Below, in pieces: positions 25,122 through 34,999 of a stretch of 64,000 bases of DNA. Source of the stretch: Gephyromycinifex aptenodytis (GTDB lineage Bacteria > Actinomycetota > Actinomycetes > Actinomycetales > Dermatophilaceae); assembly GCF_012277275.1 (NCBI RefSeq), contig NZ_CP051155.1:3038001-3102000 (forward strand), given 5' to 3'. Within the stretch, counting starts at the first letter, position 1; each line of letters begins with the position of its first letter. The notes below the pieces were generated by a model, which was given only the letters and a program-made list of their open reading frames with translations, was not told where the DNA came from and searched no databases. Position numbers and translations under genes: made by a program.

Positions 25122-28100
25122 TCAGCGAGCGAAGGCCTGATTCATCAGTTCTTCCTGCTCGACCGCGTGCACCTTGCTGGAACCGGTCGACGGAGCTGCC
25201 GACTCAGGCCGCGAGACGACCGTCAACGGACGGTCTTCACCCAGCGCCGACAACGCCGCCGGCAGGTTGAGCGCCATGAAAGGCCACGCACCCTGGTTGC
25301 GGGGCTCGTCCTGCACCCACATGAGCTCCGCGTTCGGGTACTTCTTGACCGCCTCTGCGATCTCCTCCGCAGGCAGCGGGTAGAGCTGTTCGACCCGCAA
25401 GATCGCCGTCGTGGAGTCTTCGCGCTTCTCACGCTCAGCCTCGAGGTCGTACACCACCCGACTGGAAGCGAGCAGCACCCGTTGGACCGTCTGCGGAGAC
25501 GGCGAAGCGTGGTCTGCCAGCACCGGCTGGAACGAGCCCTCGGTGAAGGCCTCGACCGGACTCGTGGCTGCCTTCAACCGCAACAACTGCTTCGGTGTGA
25601 AGACGATGAGCGGCTTACGCGGACGTGCATAAGCCTGTCGACGCAGCAGGTGGAAGTAGCTCGCCGGGGTACTCGGATAGGCCACTGTCATGTTGTCCTG
25701 GGCGCACAACTGCAGGTAGCGCTCAATCCGAGCCGAGCTGTGGTCCGGCCCCTGACCCTCATAGCCGTGGGGCAGGAGCAGCACGACCGAACTGCGCTGG
25801 TTCCACTTCTGTTCGCTGGAGCTGATGAATTCGTCGATGATGCTCTGCGCGCCGTTGGCGAAGTCACCGAACTGCGCCTCCCAGCAGACCAACGCGTCGG
25901 GGCGCTCCACCGAGTAGCCGTATTCGAAGCCCATGGCGGCGAACTCGCTGAGCAGCGAGTCATAGATCCAGAACCGCGCCTGGTCACCCAGGTACAGCAG
26001 CGGCGTCCACTCCTCGGCGGTGGTGCGATCGATGAGCACTGCGTGGCGTTGGGTGAACGTGCCACGACGGCTGTCCTGACCGGCCACCCGCACCGGGGTG
26101 CCTTCGGTCAGCAGCGAACCGAAGGCCAAGAGCTCGCCCATCGCCCAGTCGACGCCGCCCTCGCGGGTCATCACCGTGCGCTTCTCCAGCATCTTCTGCA
26201 ACTTCTTGTGGACGTTGAACCCCTCGGGGTACTTCGTCCAGGCGTCACCGAGACGCTCCAGAAGCTCCTTGTCGATCGCGGTGGAGAACTTGCGGCTCGG
26301 AGTGCGGTCGTCCTTCTCCTGAGCCTCCGGGCGTTCCAGACCGGCGGTCCCGCTTTGGCCCTTGGCGTCTTGCTTGGCCGCTTCCTTGGTCTCCACGAAC
26401 ACCTGCTCAAGGCGCCCCTGGTAGTCCCGCATCGCGGTCTCGGCGTCTTCGGGGGTGATGTCGCCACGACCGATGAGGGCCTCGGTGTACAGCTTTCGAA
26501 CGCTGCGCTTGGCCTCGATCAGGTGGTACATGAGCGGCTGGGTCATCGAGGGGTCATCGCCCTCGTTGTGGCCACGGCGCCGGTAACACACCATGTCGAT
26601 GACAATGTCCTTGGCGAACTTCTGCCGGTAGTCGTAGGCCAGGCGAGCCACTCGGACCACGGCTTCGGGGTCGTCGCCGTTGACGTGGATGATCGGCGCC
26701 TGAATGGTGCGAGCCAAGTCCGAGCAGTACACCGAGGAGCGGGAGCTTCCCGGGGCAGTGGTGAAGCCGACCTGGTTGTTGACGATGATGTGGATGGTCC
26801 CGCCGGTGCGGTAACCGCGCAGCTGGGAAAGCTGCAGGGTTTCCAGCACGACACCCTGGCCGGCGAAGGCCGCGTCACCGTGCATCAGCAGCGGCAACAC
26901 GGTGAAAGCTTCGCCGTGCAGGTCCAAGCGGTCCTGCTTGGCCCGCACGATGCCCTCCAGGACCGGGTTGACGGCCTCCAGGTGACTCGGGTTCGCGGCC
27001 AGGTAGACCTTGGTCTTCTTGCCGTCCTCGCTGGTGAACTCCCCCTCGGTGCCGAGGTGGTACTTCACGTCGCCAGAGCCCTGGACGCTGCGCGGGTCCT
27101 GCTTGCCCTCGAACTCACGGAAGATCTGTCCGTAGGACTTACCGGCGATGTTGGCCAGCACGTTGAGACGGCCACGGTGCGGCATGCCGATGCAGACCTC
27201 ATCCATGCCGTCCTCGGCCGCGCAGACGAGAACCTCGTCCAGCGCGGCGATAACGGACTCGCCGCCCTCGAGGCTGAACCGCTTCTGCCCGACGAACTTC
27301 GTCTGCAAGAAGGTCTCGAAGGCCTCTGCCGCGTTGAGACGGCGCAGGATGCGCATCTGCTCATCCCGGCTGATCTTCTCCTGGCGGACCTCGCTGCGCT
27401 TCTGCATCCAATGCCGCTGCTCGGGGTCCTGGATGTGCATGTATTCCACGCCCACGGTGCGGCAGTAGCTGTCCTGCAGGATGCCGAGCATCTCGCGCAG
27501 GGTCGCCATCGGCTTGCCGCCGAAACCATCGGTGGGGAACTCACGGTCGAGGTCCCAGATGGTCAGGCCGTGCGTGGACAGCTGCAGGTCGGGGTGACGA
27601 CGCTGGCGGTACTCCAGGGGGTCGGTGTCAGCCAGCAGGTGGCCGCGCACGCGGTAGGCGTGGATGAGCTGCTGCACCCTGGCCGACTTCGCCAGGTCGT
27701 CGTCGTGGATCGTCGAGACATCCCTGCTCCACCGGATGGGCTCATACGGAATCCGCAACGATTCGTAGATCTCGTCGTAGAAGTCGTGCTCGCCCAGCAG
27801 GTAGCTGTGGATGAGTCGCAGGAAGTCACCCGAGGCCGCGCCCTGGATGATGCGGTGATCATAGGTGCTGGTCAGGGTCATGATCTTGCTGATGGCCTGC
27901 CGGGACAGCGTCTCCGCGCTGGCGCCCTGCCACTCGGCCGGGTACTCCATGGCGCCCACGCCGATGATCGTTCCCTGGCCCTTCATCAGACGCGGCACGG
28001 AGTGCACGGTGCCGATGGTGCCCGGGTTGGTCAACGAGATCGTGGTGCCCTGGAAGTCTTCGACGGTGAGCTTGTTGTCGCGCGCCCTGCGAACGATGTC

Positions 28101-29099
28101 CTCGTACGCGTTCCAGAAGCCGAAGAAGTCGAGCTGCTCAGCGGCCTTCACCGAGGGGACCACCAGGGAACGGGAACCATCGGGCTTGGGAAGGTCGATC
28201 GCCAGGCCGAAATTGATGTGGGCCGGCTGGATGACGGCCGGTTTGCCGTCCTTGTCCCCGAAGCAGTAGTTCATCTCCGGCATGGCCACCAGGGCCTTGA
28301 CGATCGCGTAACCGATCATGTGGGTGAAGGAGACCTTGCCACCGCGGTTACGGCGCAGGTGCTCGTTGATCGCGATCCGGTTGTCGATCAGCGCCTTGGC
28401 CGGCATCGACCGGACACTCGTGGCGGTCGGGACGGTCAAGCTCGCGTCCATGTTGGTCACGATGCGGGCGGCCGGGCCCTTCAACTGCTTGACCGCACCT
28501 TCGTCCTTGATCACCGTGGCGCGGGTCGAGGGTGCGTCCCGTGCAGTCGGCATCTGGCGTGCCACCGGCTCGCCATGCTCGCTGCCCGAGCCTGCCTCCG
28601 GCGATGCCGGTGAGGTTTCGTGACTTCCGGCGCTGGCGGCCTTGGACTCGGCGCCGGTGTCTGCCTTCTTGTCATCAACGTCAGCGGATTGCTTCGCGGG
28701 GGTGCGGTCACCGGTCTCGGTGGTCGGTTGCGATCCGGAACCGCCCTTGGCTGAGGTTCCACCGGGGGCAGAGTCCGCGTTCTGGGTGCTCTGGGGCTTC
28801 TTCTGTGCCGGTTCACCTGTGGAAGCCACGTCGCGCTCGCGCGCGTCACTTTCCTTGGCGGGGCTGGACTTCACCTCGGCAGAGCCCTTTTCGTCCTTGT
28901 CCGAGGAGACAGCGGCTGGTTTGGGCGCTGAGGCCTCGGAGGTGCCTGGTCGGCCAGGCTTGTAGTCGGCGAAGAACTCCCACCAGGCCTTGTCAACCGA
29001 GTGTTTGTCATCCAGGTATTGCTCGTACAGCTCGTCGACCAGCCACTGGTTCGGTCCGAAGGCCGCCAGGGGATCGCTCTTCGAGGGCTGCTCGTCCAC
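25122..29099 (-). CDS. kgd: Multifunctional 2-oxoglutarate metabolism enzyme (Kgd)
   Basis: The 1325-residue protein is the actinobacterial fusion of E2o-type and E1o domains. Residues 1-45 carry the E1 N-terminal segment ([18 protein letters not shown]). A low-complexity linker follows to about 185. Then comes the E2-like acyltransferase domain ([35 protein letters not shown]). The rest is the ThDP-dependent E1 ([59 protein letters not shown]). By family it works as 2-oxoglutarate decarboxylase, carboligase and part of the dehydrogenase complex. The linker makes it about 95 residues longer than the mycobacterial enzyme. The GTG at 29099 is chosen since homology begins there; the 138-base in-frame extension is non-family. 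Confidence 0.93.
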   Translation of the reverse strand: MDEQPSKSDPLAAFGPNQWLVDELYEQYLDDKHSVDKAWWEFFADYKPGRPGTSEASAPKPAAVSSDKDEKGSAEVKSSPAKESDARERDVASTGEPAQKKPQSTQNADSAPGGTSAKGGSGSQPTTETGDRTPAKQSADVDDKKADTGAESKAASAGSHETSPASPEAGSGSEHGEPVARQMPTARDAPSTRATVIKDEGAVKQLKGPAARIVTNMDASLTVPTATSVRSMPAKALIDNRIAINEHLRRNRGGKVSFTHMIGYAIVKALVAMPEMNYCFGDKDGKPAVIQPAHINFGLAIDLPKPDGSRSLVVPSVKAAEQLDFFGFWNAYEDIVRRARDNKLTVEDFQGTTISLTNPGTIGTVHSVPRLMKGQGTIIGVGAMEYPAEWQGASAETLSRQAISKIMTLTSTYDHRIIQGAASGDFLRLIHSYLLGEHDFYDEIYESLRIPYEPIRWSRDVSTIHDDDLAKSARVQQLIHAYRVRGHLLADTDPLEYRQRRHPDLQLSTHGLTIWDLDREFPTDGFGGKPMATLREMLGILQDSYCRTVGVEYMHIQDPEQRHWMQKRSEVRQEKISRDEQMRILRRLNAAEAFETFLQTKFVGQKRFSLEGGESVIAALDEVLVCAAEDGMDEVCIGMPHRGRLNVLANIAGKSYGQIFREFEGKQDPRSVQGSGDVKYHLGTEGEFTSEDGKKTKVYLAANPSHLEAVNPVLEGIVRAKQDRLDLHGEAFTVLPLLMHGDAAFAGQGVVLETLQLSQLRGYRTGGTIHIIVNNQVGFTTAPGSSRSSVYCSDLARTIQAPIIHVNGDDPEAVVRVARLAYDYRQKFAKDIVIDMVCYRRRGHNEGDDPSMTQPLMYHLIEAKRSVRKLYTEALIGRGDITPEDAETAMRDYQGRLEQVFVETKEAAKQDAKGQSGTAGLERPEAQEKDDRTPSRKFSTAIDKELLERLGDAWTKYPEGFNVHKKLQKMLEKRTVMTREGGVDWAMGELLAFGSLLTEGTPVRVAGQDSRRGTFTQRHAVLIDRTTAEEWTPLLYLGDQARFWIYDSLLSEFAAMGFEYGYSVERPDALVCWEAQFGDFANGAQSIIDEFISSSEQKWNQRSSVVLLLPHGYEGQGPDHSSARIERYLQLCAQDNMTVAYPSTPASYFHLLRRQAYARPRKPLIVFTPKQLLRLKAATSPVEAFTEGSFQPVLADHASPSPQTVQRVLLASSRVVYDLEAEREKREDSTTAILRVEQLYPLPAEEIAEAVKKYPNAELMWVQDEPRNQGAWPFMALNLPAALSALGEDRPLTVVSRPESAAPSTGSSKVHAVEQEELMNQAFAR

Positions 29100-29375
29100 A
29101 GGTAATCTGCCTCTTCCGCACGTCGACGATGACGACTCTCCCCGCGGGTGGCCGTCGAACGACGCACCTAGCGGCCCGCACCTTCGCGGCCGCGCGCCGT
29201 TCCGGACGTCGCGAGGACGTACTGGCCAAGGGTACAACGGGCAGCGCCTCGACTCCGGTTCTGACCGAAGTGATCTGTCTGCGGGTCTGAATGCCGGTCG
29301 CAGGGCGGCGCAGGCTCGGGCCTGGGATCACCTGAAGCGCTCAGATGGTCACGCCGGTGTCGAGGCGGCGCAGCC

Positions 29376-29561
29376 CTAGTTGGACTGTGCCCAGCGGCGT
29401 GCACCGGGAAGGGTCGCAAAAGTGCCGTAGGTGGCTTTGCTGCTGGACGGGCACACGTCCCACACGCCGCGGTAGTACGCCCGATTCACTCTGCGGATCG
29501 TATAGACGCGACCCGAGACGGCTCCGGTGACGACGTAGGTGTCGTTGTCGATTCGATGCAT
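29376..29561 (-). CDS. Small hypothetical protein, 61 aa
   Basis: I do not recognise it. The start ATG at 29561 has AGGGGG 6 bases upstream. The sequence (MHRIDNDTYVVTGAV, then VYTIRRVNRAYYRGVWDV) alternates hydrophobic and polar residues like a small beta-rich domain and contains a basic stretch. It has no signal peptide. The open frame extends further upstream to 29939, but that part is antisense to the hydrolase gene. Confidence 0.45.
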   Translation of the reverse strand: MHRIDNDTYVVTGAVSGRVYTIRRVNRAYYRGVWDVCPSSSKATYGTFATLPGARRWAQSN

Positions 29562-29713
29562 GACTACCCCCTGGTGACGCAGCCGGTGCCCCACACCGTG
29601 TGCCTGCCGTGCTCGGTAACTGCCTATCGGCCTCGGACGAGCGACCTGTAGAGATGTCGACCCCTCTTTTTGGTCGGGCGTCTCGAACGGTCGAACATCT
29701 CGGTGAGGCGGCA

Positions 29714-30274
29714 TCAGCGGCTGAGGAGCTCCTGGATCCGGTCGAGGGTGAGGGCCGTCGCGCGCTGGGAGAAGTCGGGGAGGTCCGGGTCGGTGAACAG
29801 GTGACCACTGCCAGGGGTCACCCAGTCCTCGAACCTGGCACCGGAGGCGGTGACCGCGGCGCCCAGACCTTCCACCTGCGCGGGGTCGATCCAGTGGTCG
29901 TGGGCGAAGCGATGAACCTGCGTCGGTTGCCCCGGCCACGGCCGCGACGGGGCAGCTGCGTAGTGCAGGAGGATGACGGCTCGCGCGCGGGGCCGGCGCA
30001 TAGCCAGATGCGAGGCAAACGCCGAACCGAGCGACATCCCCATCAGCACGGCATCGTCGCCGACCTGCGTCAACGGCTCCGCCAGTCGGGCCAACAACTG
30101 CGAGGGACCCACCTCGTCGCGGTAGGCGATGCCGCCGGCCTCATCCTGGAACACCTGCCCGTCGTAGAAATCGGGGGCTAGGACGTCGTGGCCGAGTGCG
30201 CGCAATTGATCGGCCAGGGCGTGCACCCCGGGTCGGCGCCCTAGCGCAGAGTGCAGCAGGAGGATGGAACTCAT
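29714..30274 (-). CDS. Dienelactone hydrolase-family alpha/beta hydrolase
   Basis: The 186-residue protein is a small alpha/beta hydrolase. ILLLHSALGRRPGV begins the first strand and oxyanion region, LMGMSLGSAFASHLA (about residues 97-111) contains the nucleophile elbow GMSLGS, and TPGSGHLFTDPDLPDF carries the catalytic histidine. The acid is probably an aspartate near residue 130 (HDHWIDP). It resembles the dienelactone hydrolase family, which acts on ester or lactone substrates. Divergent from the SDR gene; natural substrate unknown. Confidence 0.82.
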   Translation of the reverse strand: MSSILLLHSALGRRPGVHALADQLRALGHDVLAPDFYDGQVFQDEAGGIAYRDEVGPSQLLARLAEPLTQVGDDAVLMGMSLGSAFASHLAMRRPRARAVILLHYAAAPSRPWPGQPTQVHRFAHDHWIDPAQVEGLGAAVTASGARFEDWVTPGSGHLFTDPDLPDFSQRATALTLDRIQELLSR

Positions 30275-30404
30275 AACGTCATCCTGCCTGCTAAACCGAT
30301 GTCAGATCGTCCCGGCGCCGGCGCAGCACGACGGCACCGATCATGGCCAGGAGCCCCCGCGAGGATGTCCGGTCGTGCGGGCCGCGCCACCGACCGGGAC
30401 CGCC

Positions 30405-30410
30405 TAGGGT
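30405..30410 (+). promoter_or_regulatory. -10 box of a probable leaderless transcript
   Basis: TAGGGT lies 6 bases before the ATG at 30417 with no ribosome binding site in between. Confidence 0.5.
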
Positions 30411-30416
30411 TCGAGA

Positions 30417-31247
30417 ATGCCCACGCGACCTGACACTCTCCTCGTCGGCTGCGGTGACCTCGGAGCTCGGATCGGGCTGCGCCTGGCCGCGCGCGGCCGC
30501 ACCGTGCTGGCTTTGCGTCGCCGCGCACATCTGGTGCCGGCGCCGCTGCTGGCCCGAGCGGTGGACCTGACTCGTGAGATCCCGCAGCTGCCGCCGGGTG
30601 ACTTCACTCAACTCGTGGTGGTGCTCACCGCGGGGGCTCGCGACCCGCAGGCCTACCGCCAGGTCTACGTGGAGGGGATGCGGCGAGCGTTGGACGGCCT
30701 GGCCCGCAGTGGAGCGCTGCCACATCATGCCGTTCTCGTGTCCTCTTCTGCGGCTTGCTCGGGGGAGGGGGAGATCACCGAGGAGAGCCCCTCCCACCCG
30801 AGAAGTGCCACCGGCGCCGTGCTGCTGGAAGCCGAGGAGCTCTTCCAGGAGCGACTTCCGCACGGCAGCGTCATCCGCTTCGCGGGGCTGTACGGACCGG
30901 ACCGCAGTTGGGTCACGGATGCGGTGCGCGCCGGGCGTTGGGGCGAGCATCGGTGGGTCAACCTCATCCATCGCGAAGACGCCGCCGAGGCGGTCGTGCA
31001 CCTGCTGGAGCGCGAATCTCCCGAGCCGCTCTACCTGGGCGTCGACACCGAACCGGCCCCTTCGAGCGAGGTCTTGAGCTACGCCGCGAACCTCCTCCGG
31101 CTCCCCGGGCCGCCCGAACCCAGCACGCCGATCAGCGGCAAACGGCTGAGTAGCGCCCGCCTGCGGGCCACCGGGTTCACCTTCACCTACCCCACCTACC
31201 GCGAAGGGCTTCGCAACTGCGGCGAACACCGCCCCGCCCGCGGCTGA
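30417..31247 (+). CDS. NAD(P)-binding SDR-family protein (YeeZ-like)
   Basis: The 276-residue protein starts with a dinucleotide-binding motif, LLVGCGDLGARIGLRLAARG (about residues 8-27), and has VVLTAGARDPQAY, a V/SSSAACSG stretch, and FAGLYGPDRSW (about residues 156-166), which fit atypical extended SDRs such as YeeZ. The usual YxxxK catalytic pair is not obvious (no tyrosine in the ...EAEELFQ region), so it may only bind a nucleotide cofactor. It is flanked by the divergent hydrolase and by the tRNA-Arg terminator region. Confidence 0.75.
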   Translation: MPTRPDTLLVGCGDLGARIGLRLAARGRTVLALRRRAHLVPAPLLARAVDLTREIPQLPPGDFTQLVVVLTAGARDPQAYRQVYVEGMRRALDGLARSGALPHHAVLVSSSAACSGEGEITEESPSHPRSATGAVLLEAEELFQERLPHGSVIRFAGLYGPDRSWVTDAVRAGRWGEHRWVNLIHREDAAEAVVHLLERESPEPLYLGVDTEPAPSSEVLSYAANLLRLPGPPEPSTPISGKRLSSARLRATGFTFTYPTYREGLRNCGEHRPARG

Positions 31248-31351
31248 CCCGCATCCCCAGGCAGGACGCGCTGCTACCTCGCGGGGGCTACCCGCGTGCC
31301 AGGAGCCGTCGCGATCGGGCGGCCTCGGCACGCCGGTCGTGTCTGTCCCTA

Positions 31352-31432
31352 GCGTTCGAGCCCCTGTTGTTTTCTGCCGTGGGCATCAAAAAACCGGACC
31401 GCTGGCGCGGCCCGGTTGTTTTGGTGCCCCCG
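31352..31432. repeat. 81-bp direct repeat, copy 1 (orphan terminator)
   Basis: This copy matches 31448-31528 except for two positions and lies 96 bp upstream. It includes a complete terminator hairpin (stem 31393-31402 with 31407-31416, T run on the minus strand) and a remnant of a tRNA 3' end (CCA plus about 8 bases), but no tRNA body. Confidence 0.85.
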
Positions 31433-31447
31433 TCGTGGCTCTCACGG

Positions 31448-31528
31448 GCGTTCGAGCCCCTGTTGCTTTCTGCCGTGGGCATCAAAAAACCGGACCGCTG
31501 GCGCGGCCCGGCTGTTTTGGTGCCCCCG
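31448..31528. repeat. 81-bp direct repeat, copy 2 (overlaps tRNA-Arg 3' end)
   Basis: The second copy contains the functional terminator of tRNA-Arg (stem 31489-31498 with 31503-31512, six T on the minus strand) and the last 8 bases plus CCA of the tRNA gene. Confidence 0.85.
31483..31512 (-). terminator. Rho-independent terminator of tRNA-Arg
   Basis: Read on the minus strand: a 10-bp stem with G-U wobbles, a 4-base loop, and six T. It follows the encoded CCA after 5 bases. Confidence 0.85.
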
Positions 31529-31592
31529 GCAGGATTCGAACCTGCGCCCCCGCCTCCGGAGGGCGGTGCTCTATCCCCTGAGCTACGGGGGC
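31518..31592 (-). tRNA. tRNA-Arg (anticodon CCG), CCA encoded
   Basis: The 72-base body folds into a complete cloverleaf: acceptor stem GCCCCCG/CGGGGGC, D arm GCTC...GAGC, anticodon stem CCGCC/GGCGG with loop CTCCGGA (anticodon CCG, reading CGG), T arm GCAGG/CCTGC with loop TTCGAAT. CCA is encoded at 31518-31520. It lies directly next to argS but on the opposite strand. Confidence 0.97.
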
Positions 31593-31697
31593 CAGTACGA
31601 CCCGTAGGTCGCTGGCACCGGAGCAGCTTAGCAGCACTCGCTGATGCGTTCCGACACCCGTGGTGAGACGGATGTCAGGCACCGGGGTTCCGGTTCG

Positions 31698-31703
31698 TAA
31701 ACT
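31698..31703 (+). promoter_or_regulatory. -10 box of argS, probable leaderless start
   Basis: TAAACT lies 7 bases upstream of the GTG at 31711, placing transcription start at or next to the start codon. No convincing -35. Confidence 0.55.
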
Positions 31704-31710
31704 AGGTTCC

Positions 31711-33378
31711 GTGACTCCTGAAGACCTCTCTGCCGCTATCCGCACCTGTCTGCTCGAGGCCGTCGACGCCGGTGAGTTCGCCGTCGATGTGCCGTCGGCG
31801 GTGCGAGTGGAGCGACCCAGAGGTCGCGAACACGGGGACTGGTCGACCAACGTCGCCATGCAGCTGGCCAAAAAAGCGTCGATGAACCCGCGTGACTTCG
31901 CCACCAAGCTGGCGCAGCGGCTCGAGCAGATCGACGGGATCGCCTCGGTCGACGTCGCCGGCCCCGGCTTCCTCAACATCACCCTCGACGCGGCCTCCGC
32001 AGGTGAACTGGCAAAAACGATCGTCGAAGCCGGTAGGTCCTTCGGACGCGGAGAGGCACTGGCCGGCCGCCGGGTCAACCTCGAATTCGTCTCGGCCAAC
32101 CCCACCGGGCCGATCCACCTCGGCGGTACCCGCTGGGCCGCCGTCGGTGACTCCCTGGCCCGCGTGCTCGAAGCCGCCGGCGCCGCCGTCACCCGGGAGT
32201 ACTACTTCAACGACCACGGCGCCCAGATCGACCGGTTCGCCCGCAGCCTGCTCGCCTCCGCCAAGGGAGAGCCCGCCCCTGAAGACGGCTACGCCGGGGG
32301 ATACATCACCGAGATCGCCTCCACCATCGTCGAAAACCACCCGGGAGTCCTCGACCTACCCGACGACCAAGCCCAAGAGGTCTTCCGGGCCGAGGGCGTC
32401 GACCGGATGTTCGGCGAGATCAAAGAGTCGCTGCACAACTTCGGTGTCGACTTCGACGTGTTCTTCCACGAGAACAACCTGCACGACTCCGGTGCCGTCG
32501 AGCGCGCCATCGCCAAGCTCACCGAGCTGGGCCGGATGGAGGAACGTGACGGCGCAGTGTGGTTGAAGACCACCGAGTTCGGCGACGACAAAGACCGGGT
32601 AGTCATCAAATCCGACGGCGAAGCGGCCTATTTCGCCGGCGACATCGCCTACTACCTCGACAAACGCGAGCGGGGCTTCGACACCGAGATCATCATGCTC
32701 GGCGCCGACCACCACGGCTACGTCGGGCGCATGATGGCGATGTGCGCCGCGTTCGGCGACACCCCGAACGAGAACCTGCAGATACTCATCGGCCAGATGG
32801 TCAACCTCGTCAAGGACGGCGCGCCGGTGCGGATGAGCAAGCGTGCCGGCACCGTCGTGGTCCTGGAAGACCTCGTCGAAGCCGTGGGTGTCGATGCGGC
32901 CCGCTACTCCCTGACCCGCAACAGCACCGACAGCAACATCGACGTCGACCTGGATCTGCTGGCGCGCCGCACCAACGACAACCCGGTGTTCTACGTGCAG
33001 TACGCCCACGCCCGCACCTGCAATGTGGCGCGGCTGGCCCACGAAGACGGGGTGCACCGCGAAGACGGCTTCGACCCCTCGCTGCTCACCCACGAATCCG
33101 AAGCGGCCTTGTTGGCAATCCTGGGAGACTTCCCGCGGGTGGTGGCCCAGTCGGCCGAGTTGCGGGAACCGCACCGCATCGCGCGCTACCTGGAAACCCT
33201 CGCCTCCAAGTTCCACAAGTGGTACGACCAGTGCCGTGTTCGCCCCGCAATGAACGACGGCGAACTCGACGAGGTCTGCGACCTGCACCGCACCCGGTTG
33301 TGGCTGAACGACGCCACCCGTCAGACGCTGGCCAACGGACTGGACCTGCTCGGCGTCAGCGCCCCCGAGCGCCTGTGA
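31711..33378 (+). CDS. argS: Arginyl-tRNA synthetase
   Basis: The 555-residue class I synthetase has the N-terminal Add-1 domain (about residues 1-100), the HIGH-equivalent in [15 protein letters not shown] (about 128-142), [11 protein letters not shown], and a KMSKR-like MSKRAGT near 374, followed by the DALR anticodon-binding domain with VQYAHAR and the C-terminal helices. The GTG at 31711 is chosen because TAAACT sits 7 bases upstream and homology starts with TPEDLSAAI; an ATG at 31660 would add 17 residues. It opens the plus-strand core block, 28 bp ahead of lysA. Confidence 0.96.
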   Translation: MTPEDLSAAIRTCLLEAVDAGEFAVDVPSAVRVERPRGREHGDWSTNVAMQLAKKASMNPRDFATKLAQRLEQIDGIASVDVAGPGFLNITLDAASAGELAKTIVEAGRSFGRGEALAGRRVNLEFVSANPTGPIHLGGTRWAAVGDSLARVLEAAGAAVTREYYFNDHGAQIDRFARSLLASAKGEPAPEDGYAGGYITEIASTIVENHPGVLDLPDDQAQEVFRAEGVDRMFGEIKESLHNFGVDFDVFFHENNLHDSGAVERAIAKLTELGRMEERDGAVWLKTTEFGDDKDRVVIKSDGEAAYFAGDIAYYLDKRERGFDTEIIMLGADHHGYVGRMMAMCAAFGDTPNENLQILIGQMVNLVKDGAPVRMSKRAGTVVVLEDLVEAVGVDAARYSLTRNSTDSNIDVDLDLLARRTNDNPVFYVQYAHARTCNVARLAHEDGVHREDGFDPSLLTHESEAALLAILGDFPRVVAQSAELREPHRIARYLETLASKFHKWYDQCRVRPAMNDGELDEVCDLHRTRLWLNDATRQTLANGLDLLGVSAPERL

Positions 33379-33406
33379 ACACCCAACCGACCGGGGACGA
33401 AAAACA

Positions 33407-34834
33407 ATGAATATGCGCGCCCACGAGGCAGGTGCCCTGCACGCGGACGGTTACGGCGGGCCCCCGCAATGGCTGCCCTACCCCGGTGACGTCAACGCGC
33501 TGCTGCCCCAACTGTGGCCAGTCTCAGCTCGGCGAGAAAACGGCCGTCTCAACGTCGGCGGTGTCGACATGGTGGCACTCGCGCAAGAGTTCGGCACCCC
33601 CGCCTACGTCATCGACGAGCTCGATTTCCGGCAACGCGCCGCGGCTTTCCGCGACGACTTCAGCGCGCCCTTCAAAGCCCGCGGTGGCGGGGTGGACGTC
33701 TACTACGCCGGTAAAGCCTTCCTGTGCACCCAGGTCGCCCGCTGGGTGATGGACGAAGGCCTGATGCTCGATGTGTGCAGCGGCGGGGAACTCGCCGTGG
33801 CTCAACGAGTGGGCTTCCCAGGCGAGCGCGTGGAGATGCACGGCAACAACAAGTCCGCCGCCGAGATCGAGGCCGCCCTGGCCTACGGGGTCGGGCGAAT
33901 CGTGGCCGACTCCTTCGACGAGATCGCACGCATCGCTGCCATCGCCCGAGACCGTGGCGTCGTGGCGCCGGTGATGCTGCGAATCACCGTCGGGGTGGAA
34001 GCCCACACCCACGAGTACATCGCCACCGCGCACGAAGACCAGAAGTTCGGCTTCAGCCTCAACAGCGGCCAGGCCGAGAGGGCAGTGCAGGCTGTGCTGG
34101 CAGAGCCTGATGCGATGCAGCTCGTCGGCCTGCACAGCCACATCGGTAGCCAGATCTTCGATGTCGCCGGTTTCGAGGTCGCCGCCGCGCGTCTGTTGCG
34201 GCTGCACGCCCACATCGCCGAGCGGTACGGCCAAGTGCTGGAGCACCTGGACCTCGGCGGTGGTTTCGGTATCGCTTACACCAGCGAGAACACCCCGGCC
34301 ACGGCCGCGGACCTGGGCGCCGGGATGGCGGCCATCGTGGAACGCGAATGCGCCGCGGCTGGTGTTGCGATGCCTCGCATCTCCATCGAGCCCGGCCGGG
34401 CGATCGTCGGGTCGAGCACATTCACCCTCTACGAGGTCGGCACCGTCAAAGAGGTCGATCTCGATGGCGGGATGCGTCGGCGCTACGTCTCCGTGGACGG
34501 CGGCATGAGCGACAACGTCCGCACCGCGCTGTACGGGGCCGACTACTCATGCACGACCGTGAACCGGGAAAGCCAGGCCGGTCCGGCGCTGGCCCGGGTC
34601 GTGGGCAAGCACTGCGAAAGCGGCGACATCGTCGTCATGGACGAATACCTGCCTGCCGACCTGCACCCAGGCGATCTGCTGGCGGTGCCGGGCACCGGCG
34701 CCTACTGCCGGGCGCTGTCGAACCAGTACAACCACATTCCCCGCCCACCGGTGGTCGCGGTCCGAGACGGCAACGCTCGGGTGATCGTGCGTCGAGAGAG
34801 CGTGGAGGACATCCTCGCCCTCGACGTCGACTGA
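33407..34834 (+). CDS. lysA: Diaminopimelate decarboxylase
   Basis: The 475-residue fold-type III PLP enzyme carries the PLP lysine in YYAGKAFLC (about residue 106), GNNKSAAEIEAAL, the phosphate-binding HLDLGGGFGIAYT (about 282-294), EPGRAIVG, and the C-terminal VSVDGGMSDN and the cysteine region of DEYLPADLHPGD. It converts meso-diaminopimelate to lysine, the last step of the pathway. An N-terminal extension of about 40 residues precedes the barrel. GGGGA lies about 9 bases before the ATG. It is followed by a 165-bp gap before hom. Confidence 0.95.
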   Translation: MNMRAHEAGALHADGYGGPPQWLPYPGDVNALLPQLWPVSARRENGRLNVGGVDMVALAQEFGTPAYVIDELDFRQRAAAFRDDFSAPFKARGGGVDVYYAGKAFLCTQVARWVMDEGLMLDVCSGGELAVAQRVGFPGERVEMHGNNKSAAEIEAALAYGVGRIVADSFDEIARIAAIARDRGVVAPVMLRITVGVEAHTHEYIATAHEDQKFGFSLNSGQAERAVQAVLAEPDAMQLVGLHSHIGSQIFDVAGFEVAAARLLRLHAHIAERYGQVLEHLDLGGGFGIAYTSENTPATAADLGAGMAAIVERECAAAGVAMPRISIEPGRAIVGSSTFTLYEVGTVKEVDLDGGMRRRYVSVDGGMSDNVRTALYGADYSCTTVNRESQAGPALARVVGKHCESGDIVVMDEYLPADLHPGDLLAVPGTGAYCRALSNQYNHIPRPPVVAVRDGNARVIVRRESVEDILALDVD

Positions 34835-34999
34835 TGTCCCGACAGGTCTCGATCCGCGCCGATCCTCCTCGCCCGGCCGGATCCAGCATCATGGGCGATG
34901 GACAGTCCCGTGATGCGGACCCGCGCCCGGCCGAAGGCGGCTTGGCGGGCAGGATAGAAAAGCCCTGGCGATTCGCGAACAGAGAGTGAAGGACTGGCA

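Noticed and set aside
24873-28613. Long plus-strand open frame of 1246 codons across kgd
   Set aside because: It is antisense to kgd, which has full domain homology; the frame lacks recognisable motifs and is the third-position shadow expected in high-GC DNA.
31352-31592. Integrated prophage or genomic island at tRNA-Arg
   Set aside because: Only the duplicated 3' end is present; there is no integrase or foreign gene cargo on either side.
34834-34989. 52-codon open frame after lysA, overlapping its stop
   Set aside because: No ribosome binding site other than coupling, no recognisable sequence, and the composition is like neighbouring non-coding DNA.
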